Positions 11,996 to 23,952 are shown, numbered from the stretch's first letter. The stretch is 64,000 nucleotides of DNA from Paracoccidioides lutzii Pb01 (GCF_000150705.2 NW_015440947.1:1647658-1711657); one strand, 5' to 3'. The notes: generated by a model not told the origin, from the sequence alone. A program made the numbers and translations.

Positions 11996-13488
11996 ATGCC
12001 TTCCCGAAGGCAATGGATGTAAGCCGTCATTTCTGCCCTGGTTCAAGTAAAAGAGGTTTTGGCAGAGCATGGCATGGCTAACGCATAGTGCCTTTTGACA
12101 TCGCTAGTGATAAAAAATCCGCCACCACCTATCAGCTCTTTCACAGGTCCCAAAATGACCCCTTAATTCACGATGCGGAAGCAGACGATAGAGTTCTCCA
12201 TAGGGTGTCGGGTGCCCCCATAACAGAATCGCCCTCTATACCTCTAAAAACTACCAAAACAACAGCCAAGAATCTTGCGGAACTCGAGAAGGAATTTGGA
12301 GGTGCTAAGGTCCGCAAGAATGAAGGAGAGGCTGCTAATTATGGGATATACTATGACGATTCGCAATATGACTACATGCAACACCTGCGAGACTTAGGCA
12401 GGAGTGGAGATGGACAGTCGCGTTTCATTGAAGCAGTCCCGGTTAAGGGGAAAGGGAAGGCCAGGATTGTGAAGCTTGAGGATGCTTTACGCGAGACTTC
12501 ATTGGATGATGGAGATGACCTTGGTTCAGTTTATGATGATATCCTGTCTACAGCATCGAATTACTCTCGGAAGCGGACATATCAAGATCAACAGAACGTC
12601 CCCGATTCGATTGCTGGTTTTCAACCCGATATGGATCCACGGCTGAGAGAAGTTCTAGAGGCTCTTGAAGATGATGCATTTGTGGATACGGATGACGCTG
12701 GGGATTTATTCGAATCCCTTGTGCAAGGTGGGCCGGATGCCGAAGTGGATCCCAGCGAATGGAGAGATACCTTTATTGAAGATGACGATGAAGGCTGGGA
12801 ATCGGATGTAACGGAGAAAGCACCAGAGCAACAAAGCGTAAGCACCACCTATGCTGAATCACCTGCCAAAGGACCCATGGACGATGTGCAAATTCCAGAC
12901 ACAGTTGCCGGCGAGGGAGACTGGCTCCGCAACTTCGCGCAGTACAAGAAGGACATCAAATCGAAATCCTCCCCTCCTCTCATCCACGGGGATACTGGCT
13001 CCGTCTTACGAGCCGGAACCGTGGCATCCACAATGTTCACGGCGGGTGGGACCCCCGTCCGCAGAAAGAAGCGCAAAGGTGCACTCACAAACCCATCCGC
13101 ATATTCCATGACCTCATCATCTCTTGCACGAACAGAGGGACATCGCCTGCTCGATGACAGGTTTGAAAGAATTGAGGCGCTCTACGCGCTAGATGAAGAG
13201 GGCGAGGACTACGATGGCGTCAGTATGGCGGATGATATGTCTGTGGTGAGCGGGATGTCCAAGGTTTCTGAAGTACCCAGTCTTGTTAGCGGTGGGACAC
13301 CGCTCCGATCGGATTTCAATCAGATTATGGATGGCTTTCTGGAGGGTTGGGAGGATCGTGGTGTTCATGCCAAGAGGAAAGGGGCCAAGGGCAAGAGGGG
13401 AAAGAATGGGAATGAGGCTATTGGGATGAAAATGTTGGATGAGATCAGGCAGGGCCTTGGACCAGCAAAGTTGCCTGGGAGGGTGTAA
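11996..13488 (+). CDS. LTV1: 40S assembly factor LTV1
   Basis: Two exons (11996-12018 and 12108-13488) encode 467 residues. LTV1 acts in late small-subunit assembly and helps place ribosomal protein uS3 in the 40S beak. The 23-nt first exon supplies MPSRRQWI, and the splice restores the family signature WIDKKSATTYQLFHRSQNDP. Without the mini-exon the frame appears to open at a GTG (12088), which lies inside the intron. Acidic regions (DDAFVDTDDAGD, FIEDDDEGWESD) and a conserved C-terminal block with DFNQIMDGFLEGWEDRG fit the family, as does the Lys-rich KRKGAKGKRGKNG. Donor GTAAGC and acceptor CTAG are normal. Confidence 0.95.
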
Positions 13489-13829
13489 GGAGCCTCCATT
13501 TTATTCAGTCTTTGGATACTGCGGCTCTACTCCAGATTATACTGATTGCATGTGTTGGTACTTATTTACTTGTCGGGTTTGAGGCGTTTTTTTGTGTTTG
13601 TTTTGTGCATTGGCTTGGGATAGACAAAAAGGGTTCACCCGAAGGTTGATGAAAGGAACGAGGATACGATCATGCCAAAAAGATTGTGATGATCCACCAA
13701 AACAAATTTTTATAATTTATACACATCTATTCCTTAAATTCTACAAAGGATATAGTAAAATGTGATCCTACTACATGTGATATAATATTCATATGCATGC
13801 CCAAAGGCTCCGTTCCAATCTGCAGGAAC
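13489..13829. other. Convergent 3' spacer, LTV1 / PGS1
   Basis: LTV1 and PGS1 converge here, leaving 341 bases for both 3' UTRs. The middle is AT-rich (AAATTTTTATAATTTAT region near 13706), which could serve polyadenylation on either strand. Nothing else is seen. Confidence 0.5.
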
Positions 13830-15564
13830 CTACAAAGCCCCCCCAAGTTTCTCCACAATCCACATAGCTAATCGTACATTCCAGCTCACCCTCCGCTCTT
13901 CTTTCCTCAAATCATCTCTGGACATAACACTGGCATCTTTCTGCAACCACTCCGTTTCCTCAGCTAACCTCTGTTTCAACGCCTCGTTGGACGTCACCAC
14001 GATAGCACCAACTTCCAAATCAAGGCCATAACTTCTCTTCGTGAAGTTACTGCTCCCTACAAACGTAATGCTCGGCTGCTGTTCCCCGGGAAGGGTTATC
14101 CAAAGGCCCTTGGCATGGTAGCTCCATCCTCCCGATTCACCAACAGTTCCCCGCCGCCATTCCTTCCATTGGATGGAGTTTGTTCTCTGCGCTTCCGCAA
14201 CACGGTCCAGGAATCTTGCAGATAGATGGGTGTATGCTGCCGGAAGCATACCTGAGACACCAGCTGAACCATAAAACCCGTTTGCCCAGGGTGAGGCGGT
14301 AAGGACCGTACCTTGGGGCTTGGAAACAGTAGCTTTTGATGGGGATGTGCTGGATATTAACAGTGAAGAAAGGACGGGATGGATGTTGAAGTACCCCGCT
14401 GTGAAGAGCCAGCTGGAGTTGGCTAGAGCAGGGGTGGTGGAAAGGAGGCTGAGGAGCTTTGTCACGGCGGGATACTCTGTGGATTCGTCGGGTTTTAATA
14501 ATGGGCTAAACTGCGCTACCGGATATACTAATGTTGGTTTAGATGACGCTGGCAGCGGTAGAGCCTTGGATTTCAACGGCTTAACTAATGGCGCCAAAAC
14601 TGTAGATGCATGTGAAATGAAGTTCTCTCGATCATCGAGGGGTGACGGAGCTCCATTTGAAGCTGGCCAGGACAAAGTATATCCTTCTTTATCCTTTGAG
14701 TCCGAAAGCATCTGAAAACTGAGGCTGCATACCCCATTGTGAATTCGGGAGTAATAGTCTGTGAGCGGTTTAGAGTTAAAAACATGATATCTATCTGCTC
14801 GGTTCGAAAAGTAGTCATTGGAGAGGTTTGCTCTGATAGAGACACGTTAGAAAAAATTGGCGTCCATATATATAAAATGGCACAGTGATCTCACACCCGG
14901 AAAGTATTATTTCATTATCAATGCCATACAACTTCATATGCTGCAGGCCCCATCCTTCATTTATTCTTCTTGGAATGATTCGCTTTCTCAATCCAGTGAG
15001 GTTGGGAGTGTGAAACATCCGTATCTCTACGCGATCTGGTCCATGCTCTGAAACTAGAGAAGCCAGAAGGGAGGCACAGGATTGACCCGGGGTCTCGCGA
15101 GTCCCTCTCAAAGCGTCTGTCAGGATCGACACTTGGAGTTCTGGGTTCTTCTGTAGAGCTCCATTGATAATGCCAATAAGTTCATATTCCGTTTTGCCAA
15201 TATATAGTGTTGAGAGATATATTCTCCTTTTCGCATTTCGAATTTTATCCTAAAGTGAAGCACTCCGTTAACCCCATTTATGTCCGCATAACAAAGCTGA
15301 CAATGGATCTAGCCTATGCACCTTGAGAGCTTCGTAGAACGCAGCTGGAGAGTCCAAAATGTTAATTTGAGAGGCCTGTATTTCAAATCGAGGTGCAATA
15401 TTGTCCAGTTCAACTGTAATCACCCCAAGTGGTGATGCGGAGGAAGGATGGGCTGGTGCAGGGCTTGGATGCGATGTGAATTTGCGGATAGAACATCGTC
15501 GTGGAAGCATAGGCCTGCGACAAGTGTAGCTTGTGGCTTGTGGCCCAAGGCGCTTTATCATCAT
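13830..15564 (-). CDS. PGS1: Phosphatidylglycerophosphate synthase PGS1
   Basis: Three minus-strand exons (15564-15322, 15249-14897, 14832-13830) encode 532 residues. The enzyme joins CDP-diacylglycerol to glycerol-3-phosphate, the committed step of cardiolipin synthesis in mitochondria. It is a phospholipase-D-superfamily protein. The first HKD-type motif is QHMKLYGIDNEIILSGANLS, completed across the second intron, and the second is YHAKGLWITLPG...FVGSSNFTKRS. The N-terminus is Arg/Ser-rich (MIKRLGPQATSYTCRRPM, then RRCSIRKF), as expected for a mitochondrial presequence. The first ATG of a pair (15564/15561) was taken. The upstream region is shared with the divergent NDUFA12 gene, another mitochondrial function. 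Confidence 0.95.
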
Positions 15565-15822
15565 GAAGGAAATGAAGTAGTAATCCTGGTTAAATACATC
15601 GTTCAATTGAGTGGGAACATGAAGACCCACGTACTTCAATTATGATATTTATTCTGAGTTATCTTCAGATATTTTGCTGTTCTCCAACTCCCGAAACTCT
15701 TGTTACGGCGAACCCAGCGCTAAACCCCTTTCGGCCTCCCATCTCCACCAACTTCATCTCAGCCTTTCCCGGGGAATTATCTGGACTATTGTCAACAACT
15801 TATCTTCACTGCTTCTGCAAAG
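15565..15822. promoter_or_regulatory. Divergent promoter, PGS1 / NDUFA12
   Basis: Only 258 bases separate the starts of two nuclear genes for mitochondrial proteins that are read outward, so a shared bidirectional promoter is likely. No specific factor site is identified. Confidence 0.55.
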
Positions 15823-16753
15823 ATGTCGACAATCCTCCGTACCGTTCGAAACCTGTGGCGGATTGGTTTCAAAGTTCGTTCCTCTTCGTTTTCCTGCTTG
15901 CAATTTGCGTCTACTGACCACAACCATCTCTCTAGGAATATGGCCACCAAATGCAGGTACGCTTCAAATCCGGATAACGATATAGGTTTTTGTGCCTTCT
16001 AGTTGCCAAAATCTGTTGGCATATTTGCTGACTTGCTCACACGTTTGCGTTGGTATAATAGTATATTGGTTTGTCTCCCTCCCCGCATAGGTCCTGCTGG
16101 GGTACATACAGAGCTGACAGGAACGAACTCTCAACAGGTGATACCAAAGCCGGCACATTGATAGCTACGGACCGATATGGAAACAAATACTATGAGAACA
16201 TGGACGAGCTACCACGTAGGCAATACCAGCCATCCATCCGTTACCAAATATGAGCATCCTATTGACACCTTTCCCTTTCCACTATTAGTCCGAACGCGCT
16301 GGGTCGACTATAAAGAAAAAGAATTCGACGCATCCCAAATTGATGGTGGCTGGTATGCATTTTCCTATCAAGCTCCAGAACTCGACTTGGAAATTTCAAT
16401 TCGATAACGCATTCTGGGCTATAAAGTCATTCTGACCCATGGGATATTTTCTTATTTCTAGGCACGCATGGCTGGCATACATGGTTGATAACCCCCCAAC
16501 TCAAGATGTGCTCATGCAGACTGGCGTGCGACCGTGGGAGTTATCAGAGCATCGACCAAACATGACCCTTTCTCGCGCTGCTTATAGACCATATTCTACG
16601 TGAGTCGATCCCCTATTATGCGCGACGCATTTTATCTCCCGCTTTATATGAAATGGAAACCGGTCCCTATGGGCACCATGCTTACAATTTCTCTTTCTAT
16701 ATAGGGTGAGACCTAAATATTCTGCTTGGACTCCTGTAGCCGGGCCCCGATAG
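15823..16753 (+). CDS. Complex I subunit NDUFA12 (B17.2)
   Basis: Seven exons (15823-15873, 15936-15956, 16062-16068, 16138-16215, 16289-16352, 16462-16599, 16705-16753) encode 135 residues, the usual size for the fungal 13.4-kDa subunit. It is an accessory subunit of mitochondrial NADH:ubiquinone oxidoreductase. The spliced protein reads through the family blocks GHQMQYIGDTKAGTLIATDR, YGNKYYENMDELPLRTRWVD and GWHAWLAYMVDNPP. The third exon is only 7 nt (TATATTG); it supplies Tyr-Ile and the first base of Gly, and without it the frame does not join. Every junction is GT/AG and phase consistent. It is divergent from PGS1 and convergent with YPP1. Confidence 0.93.
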
Positions 16754-17251
16754 ACATATGTCTAGATGCCGTGTGGTCTCTCCTGCAAACATTTTATCTG
16801 ATCACTTGACTTTCAGAATTGGTATGTTTGTTTGTTGCAACCAGGACTTGTATATATACCTTTTTCTATAAGATTACAGAAGGAAGGAATTGATGTTTTA
16901 TTCGTATCGAAAGAATATTTGAACAATATATATATGTATATATATTCTATAAAAAGGGGACCAGGACGGATTACTTGGGGATCTTGGGGATCTCGGCATC
17001 ATACTTCGTACACAACGGAAACATAATTAAAATTAAGTCAATAATTTTAAGAAAAGCATAATTACCGACCAAGCAGATATCTGGCTCAGTCAAACACGAA
17101 TCCCTCAAACGGGGTGTGGGTAAACAGTCCTGTGTCCACAGGAAACCAAAATATAGATTACGATGAAGAATAGCAAAAAAGGGTTGAAGCCAACTTAAGG
17201 GGTACAAATGTTGGGGGAATAAATTCTTCAACAAGAACATGGGAAGTCCCC
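16754..17251. other. Convergent 3' spacer, NDUFA12 / YPP1
   Basis: This holds the two 3' UTRs. A TA-rich stretch near 16924-16945 (ATATATATATGTATATATAT) is a simple repeat. No gene is supported. Confidence 0.5.
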
Positions 17252-20200
17252 TCATAGAACATATCCTCCAGACCCAATGTTCCACCAATGCCGTATTGGC
17301 CGTTTGTCCTCAAGTTCCACACACCACCAGAGGACTTCTTTAGCTTTATCAATCTGCCCGCTTTGTTCGAAGGCTCTTGACAAAGCAAACCACGCTTCGG
17401 AACTATCCCAAGCGCTTCCGAGTTTTGTCAATGTGGATAAAAGACCATAAGCTCTATCGCGAGCAGCGAGCCGATCTAAAGCTTCCGGTGTGATGTCATG
17501 TGGCGAAGAGGAATCGCTGGTGACATTGGTATCGTCGTTGTGCTGTGATTGGGGTTTCGTTTTGAGCTTCGAATGGGTTGATAAAAGAGAAACACCAGGT
17601 GTATTGCTGACGTCTAGACCTTTTTCAATCTTCTCTAATGGCAAGGTCTGGTCGTATATGTCAAGGAGAAGGTTGGCTAGTCCCACTGTCCCTACGAGAT
17701 GATTTGGATAATACATTAAGGCATCTTCGAAATGATTGATCGCATCATAGGGTAGTGATTGTGCCTGTGCAAGATGGCCTCTTTCGGCATAGACGTCAGC
17801 CCAAAGCTCATCCGAGCTCTTCGTCCCTCCCCAGCCTGCAGCAGCGAACGCTCTCGCTGAAGACTCTTGCCCTGCGACGAGCGCTTCCACAAGTCTTGTT
17901 TGCTCAGACGCCTCGTTACAAGCTTCCATCGCGTCTTCGAAAAGTCCCGCATGTCGATAGAGCCCTGCGACGAACAACCAGATTTTGATCAATAAGCCTT
18001 TGGCGTGTATCTGTGTTTGAACCTTGGAAAACCGCGTGAGGGCGCGTGTGGGAGAGCCAAAGCGACAGCTTCTCGAAAGCAGACTGTAGTGGAATTTGTT
18101 TTGAGGGGGAACAGCGACTGTGGTCTCTTTGTTGTGCTTGTTGTGCTGGCCAAAATGTGATAACGAACGTTTTGGTGTGGATGAGGGTCCATCGAGTCGA
18201 GCTAATTGAAGTGGCATGTTGCGAGATGTTGGTGAGTCGTCCTCAACATGTTGTCGCTGGTGCTTCTTGACTGTAATCACATCAACAGGTGAGCGAGGTG
18301 ATTTGTCTGAGCTGCGTGGGCGCGCCGTTTTCGTGCTACCGTTCCGTCGATGTAATTTATGCCGAGAAGAGTCACCTATAGCATCCGAAGGGGAACGTTC
18401 CGTTGAGACCCGTCGATCCTCATCTGTAACTTGAATTTTCGGTGCATCAGGATCCGCGGGAACTGCCGCAGGCGAAATTGATGGTACCTTTGGAGTGACG
18501 TTGCGTTCGCTCCCGGAATGGCCGTCTCGCTCGTGATGTCTGATACTCTTCTTTCTACCAAAAATACTACCCCGGAGGCTTCTAATTGTTCCCGTTGAAC
18601 TCTTAGGAGGGACTAGATTGTCCGACTCGTTCGTTTCGCCCTCTTTACCGGCCTCAGGATTTGTAAACAAACGCCCATATAGACTGAGGAGTGCCTCAGC
18701 TTGATTTAGTGCGTACTCAGGTCCGTGCATGATTTCCAGAAGAGAAAGCTGAGTAATTCGTAATTCAACAATGCTTTCCTTCTCGCGAGCTTCCATCTGG
18801 TTAGATGTGCCTCTACCCCGCTCTATTCCAGCAACTGAAAGCCAATGGACTGATTTTTCGCCGGGCTCTTGAGATTGGCTCTGTGATGATTTTCCATTTT
18901 GTTCGTGGAGCAAATTGACACTTGGTACACTCTCGAAGGCAGCGTCACAAGCTTTGCTCGCGGCCTCGAAATCTTGTTTCGCACTCAATAGAAGCGCGAG
19001 CAAATGCCATAGTGGCACGAGATCTCGTTCTTTAGTGCTAACCCAGTGAGAATGTCTTTGTGAGTCTGCATCATCTTCGGATTGCTCCGCGACTAAGGTA
19101 GTTCGAATATAATCAATTGCACTATTTATGTCCCTTGTCTCTGCAAGTAGAAGGGCAAATGCGAAAGTTGACGCTAAACTGCCTTCGGGTGACTCAGAAG
19201 CTAACGACTTTTCGAAGGCTTCTAGAGCTTCGGCTTGAATGTCAGTTCGCACTTCGTTAACCGGGGTCCACCTCGCCCAATTTGCAAGCCCAATTCCGAT
19301 TGCTCGATATGCTATCGAAACTGTGATGGGAGACAGTGGGCGGCTACCGCAAGTCCCTGTGGTTGAACCTGGAGAAACGCGCCCGTTGGCCGGAGTGGCT
19401 GTAGGAATTATACAATGGAGATTATCCAGTAACTTTTTTAGCATATTGGTCAACTCTTTTGCTTTTTCTGCTTCTTTATAGGACCCAAAACAAGACAGCA
19501 TGCTAATTCCTTCAGAAAGAGTGTGAGCAAAGACCTCATCATCTTCCAGCTCACCCGCAGCTTCCACAGATTTTTCCGCTCGCGCTTTCGCACTGGTGGT
19601 TAGATTGATGTATGTTTCCAAAGCTTTGATTGCAAGGTTGAACTCTGCCAGAGCTGCGTGGACATGAAAAAGGCGGCGCAGAATTAGAGTCGAATGGAAG
19701 GTCTTGGTTGCTGCTCGATATAACATCTAAGGAAGGATAGGGTTAGCATAACATAAGAGCTCGACCTCAAAACAAAAACTTACATCAAGAACATTTCGTG
19801 AAAAGGCATCTTGCCCGCCTTCGCCAAAATCATCGTCCCGCCACTCCGGTCCACAGAGGATTTCCCAATTCTGCATGACTTGCTCAACCCAGTTTTCAAC
19901 TTCCTTATTTGCTACCTCTGCCTTCGGGAACTTCGTATTTTTAATCAAAATATTTTCACAGATCGCCTCCACGCGGCGGAGTTCTGTCGTCAGTTGGGCC
20001 CGCTTCGGGCTTTCTGACGGAGAATCATATGCTACTTGTCGTAGCGTAGATGATAAAATTCCGTAGTATGCTTTCCATATCGAGGCTCGAGAGACTGAAT
20101 TAGTTGACGCTGCACCAAGGGCAGTCGATGCCTGATCACCTTGCTTTACGTTAGGGTGGGATGCCCATAGCCGAAAAGCTCTCAGAGCAAACTCGACGGT

Positions 20201-21083
20201 ATTTTCATTTGCCAGGGGTCCTTCAGCTGCGGCCTCACTCGCTATCAGTGCAGCTTTGGATAAGAGCTGTTCAGACCAGAATAGAAATTGCGGACTTGAC
20301 GGAGAATTCGAATCGAGAGTAGAAACCCAAGGTAAAACCGACTTGAAGGTGCGTATCGCGTCCTCAGATCCCGAAACTGACGCCTGGGCGGCCCCTAAAA
20401 TAAACTCCGTATCAGCAGAGGGGTGTAGACGTAAAGAAGAGGATACATACCCTTGATATATCCACCCTTTATAATGCAAATTTCTGTCCAGGACGATAGG
20501 GGTTGTCTATCACCGGAGAGAATTTGCAGCGTCACATCGAAGTCTTTGGGGAGACGAGAGGCAGCCAGTGCGGGTTCCGATAGTGTCCAATGCAGCCAAC
20601 CCAAACATATCTGTGCTTGAAAAGAATCTTGCAAAGGATTCCCCACCTCTTCCAATACAGAAAGCAAGCCCGGTATGAGGTCATGGAGTTTTGTTTCCCT
20701 GGATCCTGAAATGGTGGTAGCGGTTCCAGGTCGGCTGTTCAGGAACTCTGCAACGTGGTATTCGGCACGCGCAGCTTGTACTAGACCTAGTAAAAGACGA
20801 GAGTGTCAGCAATTATTTCTACAATGATTGGGATTTCTGCGGAAAAACCATACATTTCCGCTCAGGGCAATGTTTTGAAATTTTGCGAACGAGGTTTGGG
20901 AGTTCATTCCAATTGCCGTTACATCTCGCCGCATCCAAGGCCTCAAGATAGCGCCGCCTCTTGTCGGCGATTTTAGCCTAGTTACCAGAGTCAGTTCTCA
21001 TTACCTATATATCTCCACTAAAAGAGTGTAGGGGCCATGTATCGAAGCTTGGCCAGCTTGGCCAGAAGGGGACGTACAGTCAT
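17252..21083 (-). CDS. YPP1: TPR protein YPP1/TTC7 (PI4-kinase complex)
   Basis: Five minus-strand exons (21083-21078, 20977-20854, 20786-20451, 20394-19784, 19726-17252) encode 1183 residues. The first exon is just ATGACT. The protein begins MTAKIADKRRRYLEALDAAR and matches the fungal Ypp1 / 'filamentation protein Rhf1' family. Ypp1 scaffolds the plasma-membrane PI4-kinase Stt4 with Efr3. TPR-like helical pairs are visible near the N-terminus (LGWLHWTLSEPALAASRL), in the middle (LWHLLALLLSAKQDFEAASK) and especially at the end (DVYAERGHLAQAQSLPYDAI; WFALSRAFEQSGQIDKAKEV). A long Ser/Pro/basic linker with FGRKKSIRHHERDG separates the TPR blocks. The C-terminus GSGGYVL is typical. The divergent neighbour is RIX1. 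Confidence 0.92.
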
Positions 21084-21483
21084 GGTTTTGTGAAGTTAAG
21101 CGGATGGATGTGTCACCGCATTCAGAAACATGGCTGGTTAAAAGGGAAGACAGACACTCAATCATAAAGCAAGCATGTGACATAGGTCACTGGAAGATTA
21201 GCTAAAAAAAGCTTTGAAATTCTCCCCCAAGAGGTGGTTATCGCACATGTTGTTGGAGTTCGCTTGGCGGCAAATAAATGAGCATTTTAGCGCCATTAGC
21301 CGCAGTAAACAAATCTTAGCCGCCGTCTTTGATCCTCCCCGCAAAAAGTTTCTTCGCATGAATATAAATTTTAACAAGCTTCACAGATGCCTCTTATGGC
21401 TTGCCAAGAAACGGCCCATCGAATATAGCCTCTGGACCTGAGGTTAATCATTCCTGATCTCTTAGGTCCTTGTGCTCTCCACA
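21084..21483. promoter_or_regulatory. Divergent promoter, YPP1 / RIX1
   Basis: Four hundred bases separate two outward-reading genes. A possible 5'-UTR splice acceptor (CTCTTAG at 21459-21465) lies 18 bases before the RIX1 ATG. I see no gene here. Confidence 0.5.
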
Positions 21484-23952
21484 ATGGCAAGTACCATTTG
21501 TCTCCGCGCCGCAACACATCGTCTGCTCACGACGCCCGTGAAGGAGCTCCCATTAATTGCAATTTACCTTGCGACTGCCTTTGCCGATTGTGGAAGCATT
21601 CTATCCACTCCTCAGACGCAGAAGAAACGCCCGGGAGAGTTTGACGCTTCATTGTTGGTGCAGAAAGTAAAGGCCCGTATCACAAGTCTACTACAGGATA
21701 AAACAGTTGAAGGACGATGGACGGCAGTCGTTCTTGTGAAGGCTATAATAGAAGCTGGACAGTGGGAGATCCTCCGGGGCTGTGAGACCTGGGTTCGCGC
21801 TCTCCTAGCTATTCTGGGGGTGTGTATTTTATCTTTGCTTTTTTCAAGCTCATCCAGGTGTTTTGTAAATCAAGGACTCTTGCTAATTAACAAGATACAG
21901 AGACCTGATCCGTTGTCGACAAAAAAGCTCTGCCTTATTACCTTGACACGCATATTCCAACTCGCTTATCCGTACCAAACGTTGGTGAGAGAAATAATAA
22001 CACCGTCATTACCGACTTTTATCACGTCGTGTTTGAACCTGGTCTCTGTAAAACTGGCAGGTGTGCAAACGAGGCAACTGAAAAAGAATACGCCATTGCT
22101 TGAAACCGTAATGCATGTGTTTGTCGAATTACTCCCTCGCCATCCTACCATTTTTCGCCCATTCTCTTCTCAAATACATGGCTTAACCTTGTCCCTTATT
22201 GGGTCTTTTGCTCGTCCAGATTCATTATCAGATTCCAACGTATGTCTGGCAAAACAACTCTTCATTGCCCTACACCAATGTGCTCCGAAAAATACCGGTG
22301 GAGAAGAATGGCTTAAGGCTTGTAGATCTACAATATCCTCAATACATCAAACGAGCGATCACTTCTTTCGGGGTGTAGTAGAGCAGTGGGAATCTGTTGA
22401 TGCCTCCTTACGGCAGAGCTCCAGGCCAAGGAACTATGACCTTCCGGTCGGGGATGATGGGCCAGATGCGCTTGGGCTACCTGGCTGGCATGGTATGTAT
22501 GCTGGAGGCGAGAGGTTAGAAAACCTTTTGAAGTTACTCGTTGGATTCGTCTCCATGCCTACCAGCTCGACCGTTTCGATGCCGATAGGATCCATACTTG
22601 ATTTGTCCAATCGCTTACTCTCTGTAACATACCCGTCGTTTGATGGCGAAGATTCCTCACAGAGTGGAACGGAATTGAACCCTGATATTACCCGTGAAGA
22701 AAGGGAGGGCCTTTGGGCTGAACTTCCTAAACTTCACATTGCGACCATGAATCTCCTACGCGTTATTGTCGAGAGATTTGGCCTAGGAAGTGTCGCAATT
22801 GCACAGAGTTGTCTTGATCAGACCCTTTGGATGTTTGAGGTAGAAAGAAGCAATACCAACGTGCGGACAGTTGCTTACCAAGTATTAAATGCTATCCTGC
22901 CCATAATTGGGCCCTCGATGACAAAGTCTGGCGTATTGTCCTTGGCATCACTTGTCCGATGTGGGTGTCAGGACGTTTTACCGTTCACAACAGACAGGGT
23001 GGTTGGCATTGATCAACCCCTCTCTGGCAAGGCAGTCTCGAGGCCGAATCCTACGACGGGCGATGTGGACTCTTTTCTGAGTCGAAATCCCACAACCACT
23101 AATTGCACGGAACATCCTTTCCCTAATCTAAAAGCTGCCGCTGCTGATCTCCTTCCGAGATTCCTTTCATATGTGCCAACAGAACACATACCCCCGAGTC
23201 TTCGCGCAGAAATTGACCGAACAGCAATCGTAACAAAAAACGAATCTTTCATGATGGCTAGTGTCCTTAATCCCGTCCCAAAGACGTCTAGCCGCCACAA
23301 AACACCTAGCATAATGCCGTTCCTAGCACGGAGCCACCCTGACAGGGCTGGGGTTGAAGCACTCCTAAGGCCAAGGATGCCAGTCCTGATGGGAACCGCA
23401 ATATCAAGTATAATAGACTTGGAGGATGAAGTTGAATTTGAGCCTCAGCCAACGACCAAGTTCTCCACGTCGTCAAACGTGTTCCCTGAGGAACTCACCA
23501 GGCCAGTGAACAAGCGAGTTCTGGATGATGTTCAAATGACTGATCAGCAATCTGCACTGTCATCGGAGTCGCAAGGTTCTACGACTTCGCAAGCTAAACG
23601 AATTCGTGTCGAAGCGACGCAATCATTTAATCCGCCAACGCCGGTTGTCCCAGAACAACCAACAAACCTATCTGCACCTGTAGTCGAGGAGCTTTTGAGT
23701 GTTGATGAACGGAGGCCTGTCACTCCATCAATTCTTGCGAAGACCTGTCAATCCTTAACGACTGCACCGGACCGTGTAGTCATGCGAAATATTAGTTCGG
23801 ATACAATGAGATCAGAGACTTCCGTCGCTTACGGAGCCGATCCCAGTGCCGTCATTGGTGTTGACGCTGGAGAAGGCGATGATGGATCTGATGATGAAAT
23901 CCCTACGCTGAATATTGAACCGGATACCGACGGGGAAGATGAGGATGAATAA
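21484..23952 (+). CDS. RIX1: Pre-rRNA processing protein RIX1
   Basis: Two exons (21484-21819, 21901-23952) encode 795 residues. Rix1 forms a complex with Ipi1 and Ipi3 that works in ITS2 processing and pre-60S remodelling in the nucleus. The N-terminal helical repeat region carries family blocks such as HRLLTTPVKELPLIAIYLA, ARITSLLQDKTVEGRWTAVV and ETWVRALLAILG, then RPDPLSTKKLCLITLTRIF after the splice. The 81-nt intron has no stop codon and keeps frame, so an unspliced reading would carry 27 extra, hydrophobic residues. A basic patch (QAKRIRVEATQ) and a strongly acidic C-terminus (ending DGEDEDE) fit Rix1/PELP1 proteins. The in-frame GTG at 21472 is not needed; the ATG at 21484 is chosen. 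Confidence 0.93.
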   Translation: MASTICLRAATHRLLTTPVKELPLIAIYLATAFADCGSILSTPQTQKKRPGEFDASLLVQKVKARITSLLQDKTVEGRWTAVVLVKAIIEAGQWEILRGCETWVRALLAILGVCILSLLFSSSSRCFVNQGLLLINKIQRPDPLSTKKLCLITLTRIFQLAYPYQTLVREIITPSLPTFITSCLNLVSVKLAGVQTRQLKKNTPLLETVMHVFVELLPRHPTIFRPFSSQIHGLTLSLIGSFARPDSLSDSNVCLAKQLFIALHQCAPKNTGGEEWLKACRSTISSIHQTSDHFFRGVVEQWESVDASLRQSSRPRNYDLPVGDDGPDALGLPGWHGMYAGGERLENLLKLLVGFVSMPTSSTVSMPIGSILDLSNRLLSVTYPSFDGEDSSQSGTELNPDITREEREGLWAELPKLHIATMNLLRVIVERFGLGSVAIAQSCLDQTLWMFEVERSNTNVRTVAYQVLNAILPIIGPSMTKSGVLSLASLVRCGCQDVLPFTTDRVVGIDQPLSGKAVSRPNPTTGDVDSFLSRNPTTTNCTEHPFPNLKAAAADLLPRFLSYVPTEHIPPSLRAEIDRTAIVTKNESFMMASVLNPVPKTSSRHKTPSIMPFLARSHPDRAGVEALLRPRMPVLMGTAISSIIDLEDEVEFEPQPTTKFSTSSNVFPEELTRPVNKRVLDDVQMTDQQSALSSESQGSTTSQAKRIRVEATQSFNPPTPVVPEQPTNLSAPVVEELLSVDERRPVTPSILAKTCQSLTTAPDRVVMRNISSDTMRSETSVAYGADPSAVIGVDAGEGDDGSDDEIPTLNIEPDTDGEDEDE

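Noticed and set aside
12088..12107. GTG start for LTV1
   Set aside because: These bases belong to the first intron. The 23-nt exon at 11996 restores the family signature WIDKKSATT.
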